DNA from: Molossus alvarezi
Lineage: Eukaryota; Chordata; Mammalia; Chiroptera; Molossidae
Direction of reading: 5' to 3'
DNA length: 64,000 nt
Assembly (NCBI GenBank): GCA_037176705.1
Contig: CM073895.1
Location: 103,924,551 to 103,988,550 of the forward strand
The notes under the pieces were generated by a model, which saw nothing but the letters and a program-made list of their open reading frames with translations, made no database searches and was not told the origin of the DNA. Of the stretch, positions 20,816-31,681 are shown piece after piece. Each line of letters starts with the position of its first letter. The stretch's first letter is position 1. The translations under genes were made by a program, and so were the position numbers.

Positions 20816-22412
20816 CCTACATGACAGGGTGGGGGTGCGGGGAAGCCTGGAGAAAAACCTAGAGCAGGTGGGGTCCTGGAAGCCAGGGGGCAGTGGCAGG
20901 AGATGGGGCCATATGTGGTGACTGTCAAATCGGATGAGGACAGAGCTCCCACCTCTGCACTTAGGAAGGGGTGGGCAATTCTTTTGAAGAGTTTTCTGCA
21001 AAGGGGAACAAAAAAATTGGGGTGATAGTGAGCAGACGTTCGTTGTCATTGTTTAAAACAGGAAAAATGACAGCTTGTAGGCTGGTAGGAGCCATACAGA
21101 GAAAGCAGAACGGGGGGTTGGGGGGGGGCTGCCCTTGAGTAGCAGCACAGGGTCTGGTGCACAGTGAGAATCAGCTTTGCAGGAAGAAGGGTGCCAGGTG
21201 GGTGGGCAGAGTGCGTGGGTGCTGCTGCTGGGAGCTGGCTGTGCGGCTGCCCAGTGTCCCCAGGAGGATGGGCTGAGGGCTGAGGTTTGCAGGGAAGATG
21301 CAGACTGCTCCTCCGGGAGACGCGGAACGGAATGGACCCGGGCAGCCTGGTGTGACTGCCAGGCAGCATTCAAGACCCACTCAAGGTCCAATTATTTCCG
21401 AAGGGAAACAGACAAACTGGAAAGCGTCACTAAAAATAGACCTGCGGTGCGGCCCGGCGCACAGCTGCGGCACAGGCTGCGGCGCTGGGTCCGCGCGCTC
21501 AGCACCGCCTGGGCCTGGGCTCGGCTCGGGCGCTGTTGCTACCTGCCTCCCCCGGCGAGTCTGATGAATATCCTGTTCTGTTCCAGGCCAGATGAATGAA
21601 GTTTTGGTTTTCCAGCCGCACCACACCCTTTCGCGACCTCCCACTGAGTTCTGGTTTCTGGTCTAGACAAAACACTACAATTTTTTTCTCATTTGCATAG
21701 CAGAGATTATTGCCACCAGCCAGATCCCGGGGCACGCGCTCCTCCGCCCGGGCTCAGCTTCAGCCCGCTCCACGCTGCGCTCCCAGGGGCGTCGTCCCTG
21801 GGGGGGGGGGGGGGGCCGTGGCTCACACGTTCCTGATCCATGTCCTCGCTTCCTCGCCTGTGGAGGAATAGATGTAGCCGACGTCCCCTATCTGAGCAGC
21901 AGTGGTATAATCAATCCTACAGAAAGGACACGATGATTCCATGGCTATTCCTTTGCAGACCTTGAACATCAGGGGGAAGGACAACCGAGGAAAGAGAGAG
22001 GGTGCTGATGAAAACACCGTGAGGTCAAAGGTAGAACCTTCCTAATCCAGTTGGGTCACATCCTGGCTGTGCATGGGGCTGAGGAGGTGAGGCTACTGTG
22101 AAGGAAAATACCCAGAACGTATCACCATCTCAGCAGAGAGCTATTTTCTGTGTGTATGAAGTAGTCTGCACTGTCCATGGAAGCTTCCAGAATTCCCTCT
22201 TTGGGCCTCACTGCCTCTGGGAGCCAGCTGTGTGCGGTGCTCCTGGAAGGAGGTCTGTCTGCCCTCCATGCCCCGCGCCCTGCCCCGCCTCCTCCCAGGT
22301 CCAGCGTCGAAACCCTCTCCAGGGGTCAGGCCGGTCCGAGCCCTCCTTCCTCACGCACGCTGCTTCCTTCGCCGGGAAGTTCCGAATTTCCTCACCAACT
22401 CTTTTCTAAAGT
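20816..22412. other. GC-rich single-copy DNA with a small CpG cluster
   Basis: CpGs cluster at about 21430-21560. There is a 16-base G run at 21800-21815. Overlapping frames on both strands (for example 21177-21599 + and 20486-21049 -) have no domain. A 64-codon antisense frame (21823-22017) has two CxxC-like pairs but no other zinc-binding context. I call no gene. Confidence 0.35.
21800..21815. repeat. Poly(G) tract
   Basis: Sixteen consecutive G next to CpG-rich DNA. Confidence 0.95.
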
Positions 22413-22619
22413 TTTTATCTATTTATTGTTATTGAATTACTGGGGTGACATTGGTTCACAAAACCATACAGGTTTCAAGTGTACAACTCAACACAGCATC
22501 ATCTGCACCGTGCGCCCGTCGCCCCGAGTGCGTGTCTTCCTGTCCCCACGCTCCCTCTTCACCCACCTCCAGCCCCCCTTCCCTCCGGCCATCACCACAC
22601 CGCTGTCTGTATCTATGTG

Positions 22620-22673
<54 letters not shown>

Positions 22674-22745
22674 TTTGTTTAATCCCCTCAATTTCCTTCA
22701 TCCAGTCGCCAACCCTCCTGCCCTCTGACCACTGTGGGTCTGCAT
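22413..22745 (-). mobile_element. L1 3'UTR fragment, antisense, with (TA)n
   Basis: 'ttactggggtgacattggtt', 'cataca ggtttcaagtgtac' and 'cacagcatcatctgcac' match a widespread Laurasiatherian L1 3' end read backwards. The (TA)n at 22618-22667 sits in its middle, and 'cagtcgccaaccctcctgcc' follows it. Confidence 0.65.
22618..22667. repeat. (TA)n microsatellite
   Basis: About 24 TA units, explaining the YIYIYI frames on the plus strand. Confidence 0.97.
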
Positions 22746-23115
22746 TTCCCCATGAACCCTTAAGTAGTGCATCTCAGCATGTTTTCCATTATTACCCTGC
22801 TAAGGAGTCTTTTCATTTTATCCCCTATTTCCTTCCTTACCCACAAAGAAACTGTACTACCCCAGGTGAGGGCATCCAGGAGGAGGCTGGGTCTCCAGGA
22901 CTTTGAAGCCATGGGGTAGGAAGTAAGCAATACAAGTCCCGAGGCTAAAGAAGGGGCGAACCTGATGTCCCCCGGCTGAAGTGAGGTTCTGCCTTCAGGA
23001 TTCAGGCTTAGTGATTCCTTCTTTTGACCAGACACCAGACTGACACAGATATCAAAAGCCAGGCTCAGACATTGGGTCGAAGGCACAACAGAACCAGAAA
23101 GAAAGGTTCCATTTT
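22746..23115. other. Single-copy DNA, no gene seen
   Basis: An antisense frame at 22760-23086 (108 codons) has no recognisable domain. I see no repeat. Confidence 0.35.
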
Positions 23116-23376
23116 AATTTTTTGTTTGTTTGCCTGTTTGTTCATCTTCACCTGAGAATATTTTCCCATTGATTCTTAGATAGAGTGGAAAGGAGTGAGG
23201 GAGAGAGAGAGAGAAACATGGATGTGAGAGAGACACATTGATTGGTTGCCTCCCGCATGACCCCGACTGGGGCTGGGGATGGAACCTGCAATCCAGGTAT
23301 GTGCCCTTGACCGGAATCGAAACCGTGACCCCTCAGCCTGATGCTCTAACTGCTGAGCCAAACCAGCCAGGGCAGG
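23116..23376 (-). mobile_element. Ves-type SINE (type B)
   Basis: Starts with 'ttcatcttcacctgagaata' after a T-rich tail and ends 'ctgagccaaaccagccaggg'. Flanks 'ggttccatttt' (about 23105-23115) and 'ggctccatttc' (about 23378-23388) give a short TSD with two mismatches. Confidence 0.9.
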
Positions 23377-23619
23377 GGGCTCCATTTCGGAAAATGATTG
23401 TGACTATCTTAAACTTTTGGTCAAACTACAGATAGGTCACAAAATATTATTCACACTACAAAAGTGCTGTAGGCACACCTTGATAGTATGTAACGTGGGC
23501 AGAAATTTGAGTTACAAAAAATGTACACAGATTTTTGGGAACATGTATTATACTAAGCATGGCACGCTAACATAGTATTTCACAATACAAAATATCTAAA
23601 CATGTTTTTTAACAAAACA

Positions 23620-24297
23620 TTTATTGATTTTCACATTATAAAATAATGCAGGTTAATTTTAGAAATCTAGAAAGTATATATGGCTTTCTCCAAATTAAAA
23701 TCACATAAACTCACCATGCAAATATGATCATTATTAATAGTCTATGTTCTTCTAATCTTTTTTAAAAGTATATTTGTCTGTTTCCAAGACTGAGGTCAGG
23801 CATCACACACTGTTCTGCAATCCCTCCACCTGTTTATGGCTGTATGGTATTCCACTCTCTAGCTGGACCATAAGTTATTATTCAGTCTCTTATTAATGTT
23901 TTCAGTTTTATTTTTGCTATTAGAATAAACAGTGGGAAGTGAGCATATTTGCAGAAAACTGAGCTCATACTCACGGTTATTTCCTTAGGAAAAAGTCGTA
24001 CAGGTGAAATAGCTGATTCAAAGAGGACGAAACGTGTGAAGACTTAAAATACAGCTATGGAAGGGGTGCGGTGTGTTCACAGTGACACTGTAAACATGTT
24101 GTGTGACACTGGGTGAGGTGAAGAGTGATAAGATTGGGCTACGGTTTTGAAGGTCACAATCAGGCTCATATTAGACATGATTAACTGAAAAAGAACTTCT
24201 GACATTTTCTATTCACTTAGGATTTTAAAAAACCAACCTTATTGAGGTATATTTCACACACAATAATATACATCCATTTTAAGTGTGGTTGACTTTA
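23620..24297 (-). mobile_element. Old L1 3' end, antisense
   Basis: 'gtttatggctgtatggtatt', 'ccactctctagctggaccat', 'aagttattattcagtctctt' and 'ttttgctattagaataaaca' are a decayed antisense L1 3' region. 24240-24297 ('attgaggtatatttcacaca') begins another old L1 3'UTR that continues beyond the next SINE. Confidence 0.6.
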
Positions 24298-24497
24298 AAA
24301 ACAATTTTTTTCTTTATTGATTTTTAGAGAGAGAGATAGAAACATTGATGAGAGAGAACATCAATTGGCCGCCTCCTGCATGCCCTCCACTGGGGATCTG
24401 GCCCACAACCTGGGCATGTGCCCTGACCAGGAATCAAACTGGTGACCTCTTGGTGCATGGGTCCACACTCAGCTACTGAGCCATGCCGGCCAGGCTG
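24298..24497 (-). mobile_element. Ves-type SINE (type A)
   Basis: Complete antisense copy from poly(T) to 'gagccatgccggccaggctg'. TSD 'aagtgtggttgacttt' (24281-24296) and 'aagtgtggtcgacttt' (24498-24513), one mismatch. Confidence 0.95.
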
Positions 24498-25093
24498 AAG
24501 TGTGGTCGACTTTTGACAACCACAATCAAAATATAGAGAAAACAATTCAGCTGCGCCAGAGATTTTTCTTGCGCCCTGTCCTGGTCGTCTCCACGGTCTG
24601 CCTTCTGTCGCTTCGGCTGAGACTGACCTGCCCCGGCGTCACGGAAACAGAGCTGGGGATGCGCACTGTTGGGTCTTCACCCACATCATCATGTGTTTCA
24701 ACAGTTCACTCCTTTTTATTACCAGGAAGAATTCCACTTTACGGATAACACAGTTTGTTATTCCAACACTTGGAGATGGACATTTGAGTTCTTTCCAGTT
24801 TAGGGGTATTATGAACACTTGTGGGCAAGTCTCTGAGGGGACATAGTCTTTCATTTCTCTTGGGACTATTTCTGGGAATAGAATATGTATATTATGTATA
24901 TATATATACTTACTAGACCATAGAACATGAACATATTTGAATTTATAAGGAGGTGACATGGTTTCTAGAGTGAATGTACTATTTTACATTCCCATCAGCA
25001 AAATACAAGATTTTCTCTATCCTGCCAACATTTGGCATTTTATTTTTGCCTTCCTACTAGGCAGAACTGGAATCTTATAATCTTTATTTTTTA

Positions 25094-25320
25094 TTTTTAC
25101 TTTTAAAATATTATTTCCTTGTTGACCTAAGGGAGAGAGGAAGGGAGAGGAGGGGAGAGAGGGAAACATCGATGAGAGAGAACATGGATTGGCCGCCTCC
25201 TGCATGCCCCCCACTGGGGATCAGGCCCACACCCTGGGCATGTGCCCTGACCGGGAATCGGACCAGCAACCTCTTGGTGCACAGGTCGGCGCTCAGTCAC
25301 TGAGCCACACCGGCCAGGCT
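25094..25320 (-). mobile_element. Ves-type SINE (type A)
   Basis: Antisense copy ending 'ctgagccacaccggccaggc'. TSD 'aatctttattttt' at 25079-25091 and 'aatctttattttta' at 25321-25334. Inserted in the old antisense L1. Confidence 0.95.
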
Positions 25321-25693
25321 AATCTTTATTTTTATTTTCCCGATGATTAATGATATTGGACATCATTTTTTGTGCTATTTGGACATTCAGAGCGCCTTCT
25401 ATGAAGTGCCTATAAACACTTTTTGCCTATTTTTTAAATTGGGTCATTTGTCTTACTATTGAAACCTTTGATACAAATTCTCTGTCAGATATATAGAAAT
25501 TAAATATTATCTCCTACTATGTGGCATGTCTTTGCATTTTGTAACAGCAGCTTTTTGAATAGCAGGTTTAAATTTTGGTGGTTTGTTTAATCGAATTTTC
25601 CTATTAGGATTTGTGTTTTTTATGTACTACCAAAGAAATCTGTCTTTATGTACCCCAGGGCTACAAAAATACTCTTTTATGTTTTCTTCTTGA

Positions 25694-25951
25694 TTTTTTT
25701 TTTTTTTTTATCCTCACCCGAGGACATTTTTCCATTTTTTGTACAGATAGAGTGCGAGGGAGAGAGAGGAAGATAGAGAGAGAGAGAGAGACATCGACGT
25801 GAAAGGGACACATCGAGTGGTTGCCACCCGCACGACCCACCAGGGCCGGGGACAAACTGCAACCGAGCTACGTGCCCTTAGCGGGAACCGAACTCGGGTC
25901 TCTCCGGACCGCAGGCCGATGCTCTAACCGCTGAGCCAAACTGGCCAGGGC
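25694..25951 (-). mobile_element. Ves-type SINE (type B)
   Basis: Complete antisense copy: poly(T), 'atcctcacccgaggacattt', GA run, head reverse complement 'cgctgagccaaactggccag'. TSD 'tcttcttga' at 25685-25693 and 25952-25960. Confidence 0.95.
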
Positions 25952-26070
25952 TCTTCTTGAATTTTTAGTTTTCGCATTTATGTTTATATATGTGGTTTGT
26001 TTTGAGGCTTTTTGTTTTTGTATGGTGTGAAATGGGATTAATATTTATTTTTCACTATGTGGATATCTAT

Positions 26071-26300
26071 TTTTTTTTTTACCCTCACCCAAGGACATTT
26101 TGAATTCATCTTCAGATAGAGCGGGAGGAAGAGAGAGAGAGAGAAACATCGATGTGAGAGAGACACATTGAGTGGTTGCTACCCACACGACCCCAACCAG
26201 GGCCGGGGACAAACAGCAACCAAGGTAGGTGCCCTTCACAAGAACTGAACCCTGGACTCTCTGGTCCGCGGGCCGATGCTCTAACCGCTGAGCCAAACTG
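26071..26300 (-). mobile_element. Ves-type SINE (type B), head end clipped
   Basis: 'accctcacccaaggacattt' at the left, 'cgctgagccaaactg' at the right. The last bases of the head ('gccagggc') are missing, so it is slightly 5'-truncated. No clear TSD. Confidence 0.9.
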
Positions 26301-26355
26301 TTTTTAATAATATTTTAAATAATATTTTAAATAATGTTTATTGAAGACTATGCTG

Positions 26356-26408
26356 TTTATGTCTGTCTCTGTCTCTGTCTCTGTTTATCTCTGTCTCTGT
26401 CTATGTCA
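26356..26408. repeat. (TCTGTC)n simple repeat
   Basis: Repeated 'tctgtc' hexamers with a 'tttatc' interruption. Confidence 0.9.
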
Positions 26409-27139
26409 CTCGTGATTTTTGTAACATTCAGAAAATTCACTTAGCTGAAAGTGGCAATAACATAATTAGTAACCAATAAAAGGAGTAAAATATTTAATAA
26501 ATGAGACCATCTATTGACTCCATTATTTCACAATGAAGCACTCACAGGTTGTAAAATACATTTTCTTGCTGATTAGTCACATCAGGTGCTTCTATTTAAG
26601 TAGTTTTCAGGCATTTTACTCTTCTAAGATTTCTGTTCACTCAGTACATGTTCAGTAATTTCTACTCCTTAAAAACTTATAAAACTTTGTTAAAATTTTA
26701 AAAAATTATTTAAGAAAATAAATATTCATAAATCCATTCCATAGACACATTTGGTTCATTTGTTTTTCTCTGTATTCAATTGTAAGGTTTATTCTCATAC
26801 TTATTCTCTTTATTATTTTTAATATGTAAATATTAATATAGTTTCAAAGGTCAAAACTCTGTACTTCCTCTCCCATCTCTTCTACCACATTCCCACTTAC
26901 TCAATTTATTATTTCTGGATTTTTATTTTCCACTCTTTATTTTGAAAAATTATATATTTTAGATTTATAAAAACTGCAAAAATAATATATTGAGTTCCCA
27001 TATAGCTTTTGCTCAGTGGCTTCCTTAAATATTAGCATGCACACAAATATTATCTGATTATAATAATCAGAAAATTAACTGATAAACTATTGTTAACTTA
27101 TTTATACACATTATTCAAATTCCACCTAAGGCTCATTTC
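26409..27139. other. AT-rich DNA, partly L1-like, no gene
   Basis: 26409-26880 has no recognisable repeat. 26930-27130 ('aaactgcaaaaataatatat', 'tgagttcccatatagctttt') resembles an old L1 3'UTR. No open frame of note. Confidence 0.35.
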
Positions 27140-27865
27140 TCATATACTGATTGATTTATGTGAACATTAAACTAACCTTACATTCCTGCGATAACGTCTA
27201 TGGTGGTGATATTTATAATTTTTTATATTGCTGTATTAGATTGGCTAATGTTTTTTAAAGACTTTTCTATTTAAATTCATGTGAGATATAGATTTGTAAT
27301 TTTCTTTCCCTGTAATGTCTTTGCCAGGTTTTGGTATCAGGGTCTTGCTGGTTGCATAAAATAACTTGCTGAGGATCCCCTAGCCTTCTGTTTCAATTAC
27401 CCATTGTTGCACAGTGAACCACTCCTAAACCTAGTGGCTAAAAACAATACTGATCTATTTCTGTCAACTGGGTGGGTCAGAAATTTGGGTAAAAAAATTG
27501 AGGCTGAGATGATTTCCAGCATGGCAAGAGGCCTCCCAGGCTGAACCTGGAACTTAGCAGACCTCTGAAAGACGAGGTGCGGAGCTGCCACCATCCATTT
27601 CTGCTAATGTATCCATCAGAGCACATCAGAAGTCCACCTTGGATTTACAGAGATGAAAATAGATTACACCCCATTCCACAATGGCGGCTGAATGAATGGA
27701 AGCTACACAGACCATCCCCAGAACCAAACTGGAATTACAATGAAAATACAAACAAATCCTCAGGAAAAGGCAACAGAAAAGAAGCTTGAAGGACCACATA
27801 ACCAGGGACACTGACTCAATCCTGGTAGGTTTGCGGAGACACGAGAGGGGGCCGGGAGCGCACTC

Positions 27866-27917
27866 AGCAGCGCCCTTAGCTGGGAGCAGCGCCCTTAGCT
27901 GGGAGCAGCGCCCTCGG
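27866..27917. repeat. 19-bp tandem repeat in L1-C 5'UTR
   Basis: 'agcagcgcccttagctggg' twice, then a partial third copy. Confidence 0.9.
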
Positions 27918-28500
27918 GTCACACTCCCAGGCAGCTCCACAGCACAGAGCTGGGACAGAGGCTGAAATAGCCACAGCCACTCACCTTGGGCTCCGGCAGA
28001 GGAGGGTGGACTGGACTGGAACTGTGTGGGGTCACTTGGGATTTGATGGGCGCTCAGAGCTTTTGCTGAGTTGCAGCCACACAGAACTGTGGTCATCTTA
28101 CTCCTTCCCAGGGCCCTGGGGAGAGGCGGCGGCCCCTCCCTTGGAGATTCAACCCCACAGGGTGGCCATTGAAATGCTAATTGAGGCCCATTAACAACCA
28201 GCATCTGCCCCACCCTGGGGAAATCCTCTTAGGCTGAGCACCTGAGGGAGTTTTTCATTCAACTGAAAAGCCCAGGCTCTTCAAGTAACCACTACTGATA
28301 GCCTCCAGGCAGAAAGCTAGAGGATAACTGTATCATTTTCTGGGCTAGCAATTCTACCCAGGAAAGTAAGACTTGACAATGGTGTGTCACGTGGGTCCTC
28401 CCTGGCTCATCCAAACCCAGGAGAGGGAGCCACAAACAGCAGAACATCAACACCCACAGGGAAAATTTGGCAGGCTCCAAAGCCCACTGTGATAGCCAAA

Positions 28501-28856
28501 ATGGTAAAACACAGAAACAAAAGCCAAATGAAAGAACAAGAGACCTCTACTGAAGAGGAGATAAATGAGGTGCAGTCAAGCAAGTTAACAGAACTAGAAT
28601 TTAGAGCCATGATCTTGAGGAAGCTCAACAGTATGTGTAAGGACATGAGCACCATGAGTAAAGACACAGAAATGTTGAAAATCAACCAGTTGGAAATGAA
28701 AAACCACCAAGAAAAAATGAAGAATGACATAGCAGAAATAAAGAATGCATTGGAAGGTCTAAATAGCAGAGTAGGGGAAGTTGAGGACCGGATCAGTGAA
28801 TTAGACGACAGGATAGAAAAAATCAACCAATCAGAAAACCAAAAGGAAAAAACGAT
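28501..28856 (+). pseudogene. L1-C ORF1 N-terminal fragment
   Basis: ATG at 28501 opens MVKHRNKSQMKEQE, an uninterrupted frame of about 118 L1 codons (to 28856), then 8 codons of flanking DNA to a stop at 28879-28881. The seen part is the disordered N terminus and a long heptad-rich coiled coil (residues about 45-118: I/L at a/d positions, ...RVGEVEDRISELDDRIEK...). The RRM and C-terminal RNA-binding domains are absent. The frame is clean where L1-A ORF1 is broken, so L1-C is probably younger. Confidence 0.85.
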
Positions 28857-30714
28857 TGAAAATAGATTCCACCTCTTGTAGCAACAGTGACACAGAGTTG
28901 GTGGCCACATCTAAGCTATTTAATATTCTATTTTCTGAAAGGTTTTGTGCAACTTTGGTAATATTTCTTTCTTGAGTGCTTCATAGAATTCACTTCTGAA
29001 ACATTTGGGCCCAAAGGGGATGGTTTTGTGGGAAAGTTTTTTGTTAATCAATTTACAGAACTATTTTTTGTGTCTCTTTCTTCTTGAGTCAGTTTCAGAA
29101 ACTTATATTTTCTGAAGTTGTTAAATTTGTTGTTATAAAGTTGTTCATAATATATTTTCATTGTATTGTCTTAAGAAGCTATAATTATATCTTCTTTTTA
29201 ATTCCTGATGGTTTCAATTTGTGTGGTGTTTTAGTCTTGATCAAACTTGCTATGATTTATCAATTTTATTAATAATTCTATTAATAGTTCCAAAGAACTA
29301 ATCTTGGCTTTATTAATTTTCTCTATTGCCTATTTTCCATTTCAATTATTTTGGCTTTTATCTTTGTTATTTCCTTCTTTCTATTTATTTTGGGTTTAAT
29401 TGCTCTTCTTTTTCTAGTTTATTAAGGTATAAACTTAGATTTTTATTTTTAAACTGCACTGCTTTGAGGGTATCCAACAAATTTTGATATGTTGTGATTA
29501 CTTTTTCATTAACTTCATAATATTTTCTAAATTTTCCAATGGTTTCTTTCTTAATCAGCAGGTTATTTGTGTTGTTATTGACTTCTAATTTGATTATATG
29601 TGGTCACAGCTACATTCTGCACTATTTCAAAGTTTTGAAATTTATGGAAACTTATTTTATGGCTTGTTATATACTCTATATTGGTGAGTGTTCCATGTAC
29701 ACTTGAAAATAATGTATTCTGTTGTAGTTGGGTACAGTATATTTGGTAAATGTTAATTAGGGCAAGTTAGTTAATAACGTTGTTCAAATTGTTTATATCT
29801 TTATTGTCTGGTTGTTCTATTAATTGTTAAAATATTAAACTATAGTTATGAATTTATATTTCTCTCTTTAGTTCTGACAGTTTTTACTTCATCATTAGCT
29901 CAGTTGTAAAGACACACACATTTAAGACTGCTGTCTTCCTGATGAATTGACCCTTTTATCATTATTAAATGTCCTTTATTTCTGCTAATATTGAAGTCTT
30001 ATCTTGAAGACTATTTTTCTAATATTAATATAGCCATACCAGATTTTATATGCTTATTGATCGTATGATATATCTTCTTCATTACTTCACTCTCAACCTA
30101 TGTTTTTATATTTTATAGTTGGATTTGCTTTTTCATTCAGTCTGACAATCTCTGGGTTTAAATTGATATGTTTAGTTTATTTACATTTAATATAGATATG
30201 AATATTATTAGGTTTAAGTCTATCATTTTGATATTTGTCTTTTATGAATTTATTTTGTTATTATTGTTTGTTTCTCTGTTCCTCCTTTTTCTTGCTTTTT
30301 GGTTAAATCCCACATTATTTTAGTATTTTATTTTAATTCTGCTGACTTTTTAGCTATATGTATTGGATTGTTGTTAGTAGTTGTTCTAGGGACTACAATA
30401 TGCATTATTAACACTGTCTACTGACACTTAATATTATACTACATCATGATAAAGGTTACAATTTTGTGACAATAAAATTTTATCTATCTCACCTTATCCT
30501 TCATGTAATTACCGCCACATAGTTTATATGTCCATGTTATAAATTTCATGATCCAATATTAAAACATTTGAAACATTCATTTTAAGGAAACCAAGAGAAA
30601 GAAGAGTGTTTTGTATTTACCCACATATTTAATATTTCCGTGTTCTTCTTTCTTTCCCATACATCTGAAATTCATCTGTCATTTCCCTTCAGCCAAAAGG
30701 ACATTCGTATTTTT

Positions 30715-30905
30715 ATTTTTTAAAATATGTTTAGAGAGAGGAAGGGACAGGGAAAGAGAGATAAACATTGATTGGCTACCTCATGCAATCCCCCTACTGG
30801 GGATTGAGCCCACAACACGACTTGTACCCTGACCAGGAATTGAACCAGTGACTTCTCAGTGCACAGGACGATACACTCGACCAACTGAGCCACGCAGGCC
30901 AGGGT
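30715..30905 (-). mobile_element. Ves-related SINE, divergent
   Basis: 'ttaaaatatgtttagagaga', 'gattggctacctcatgcaat', 'actggggattgagcccacaa', and 'ccaactgagccacgcaggcc' as head reverse complement. The head spacing ('gatacactcgaccaactgag') fits type C or an older subfamily. TSD weak. Confidence 0.8.
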
Positions 30906-31170
30906 GCATTTTTCTTAATGCAGCTCTACTAGTGACAAATTCTCGTATCTTTTATTTATCCGAAAATGCCCTTACTTCACCCTCATTTTAAATGATATTT
31001 TCATTGATTTAGAATTTGGGGTTTACAAGTTTGTTTTTTCCTTCTTATACTTTAATGATATAATTTCATTGCTTTCTAGCTTCCATTTTTAAAAAATGAG
31101 AAGTCAGCCATCAATTGTATCATTGCTCAATGTGTTTTTCCCCTATGTAGCTGCTTTTAAGATTTTCTCT

Positions 31171-31410
31171 GGCCCTGGCCAGTTTGGCTCAGTGGTTAGA
31201 GCATCAGCATCCAGAGAGACCCGGTTTCGGTTTTGGTTTCCGCTAAGGGTGCATACCTCAGTTGTAATTTGTCCCTGGCCCTGGTTGGCTGTGCGGGTGA
31301 CAGCCACTTGATGTGTCCCTTTCACGTCGATGTTTCTCTTTCTCTCTCTCCCTCCCACTCTATCTGAACAAAAAATGGAAAAATGTCCTCGGGTGAGGAT
31401 TAAAAAAAAA
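31171..31410 (+). mobile_element. Ves-type SINE (type B)
   Basis: Sense copy from 'ggccctggccagtttggctc' to 'cctcgggtgaggattaaaaa'. Perfect 12-bp TSD 'aagattttctct' at 31159-31170 and 31411-31422. Confidence 0.97.
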
Positions 31411-31681
31411 AAGATTTTCTCTGAATTTTTTGGCTTTCATAAATTTTACAATGATATGCTTTGATGTTTCTTTGTTCTTCAAATCGTGCTTAGGGTTTAA
31501 TAATCTTTTGGCTATAAGTTGATTCTTTTTCTTAACCAAATTTGGGGAGAGGCAGTTCATTATTCAAATGTTTTCTGCCTCATTTTCTTTGTCTTTTCTT
31601 CTGAGACTTTAATGACACATGGATTGGGCTCCTTAATATTGTTTCAAGGTCACTTGATAATATTCCAAGGTCAATTTTTTA

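Larger units (their letters stand above)
27671..28856 (+). mobile_element. L1-C: 3'-truncated L1 (5'UTR plus first third of ORF1) with TSD
   Basis: A 1,186-bp sense L1 piece with the 5' end intact and the 3' end missing, the reverse of usual L1 truncation. The 5' end has 'ccattccacaatggcggctg', with a YY1-like 'aatggcggc' within 20 bp of the start as in active mammalian L1s. It stops in an A-rich part of ORF1 ('ccaaaaggaaaaaacgat'). A 17-bp TSD 'tgaaaatagattacacc' (27654-27670) and 'tgaaaatagattccacc' (28857-28873), one mismatch, shows a true retrotransposition event. Confidence 0.8.
27397..28912. repeat. Ancient repeat split by L1-C, family unassigned
   Basis: 27397-27653 ('caattacccattgttgcaca', 'cctagtggctaaaaacaata') and 28857-28912 ('aaaatagattccacctcttg') look like two ends of one old placental repeat. 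The whole 27397-28912 block lies inside the old antisense L1, giving a three-layer nest. Confidence 0.45.

Noticed and set aside
21823..22017. Small antisense frame with CxxC-like cysteines (zinc finger?)
   Set aside because: Only two cysteine pairs without spacing of any known finger, and no supporting context.
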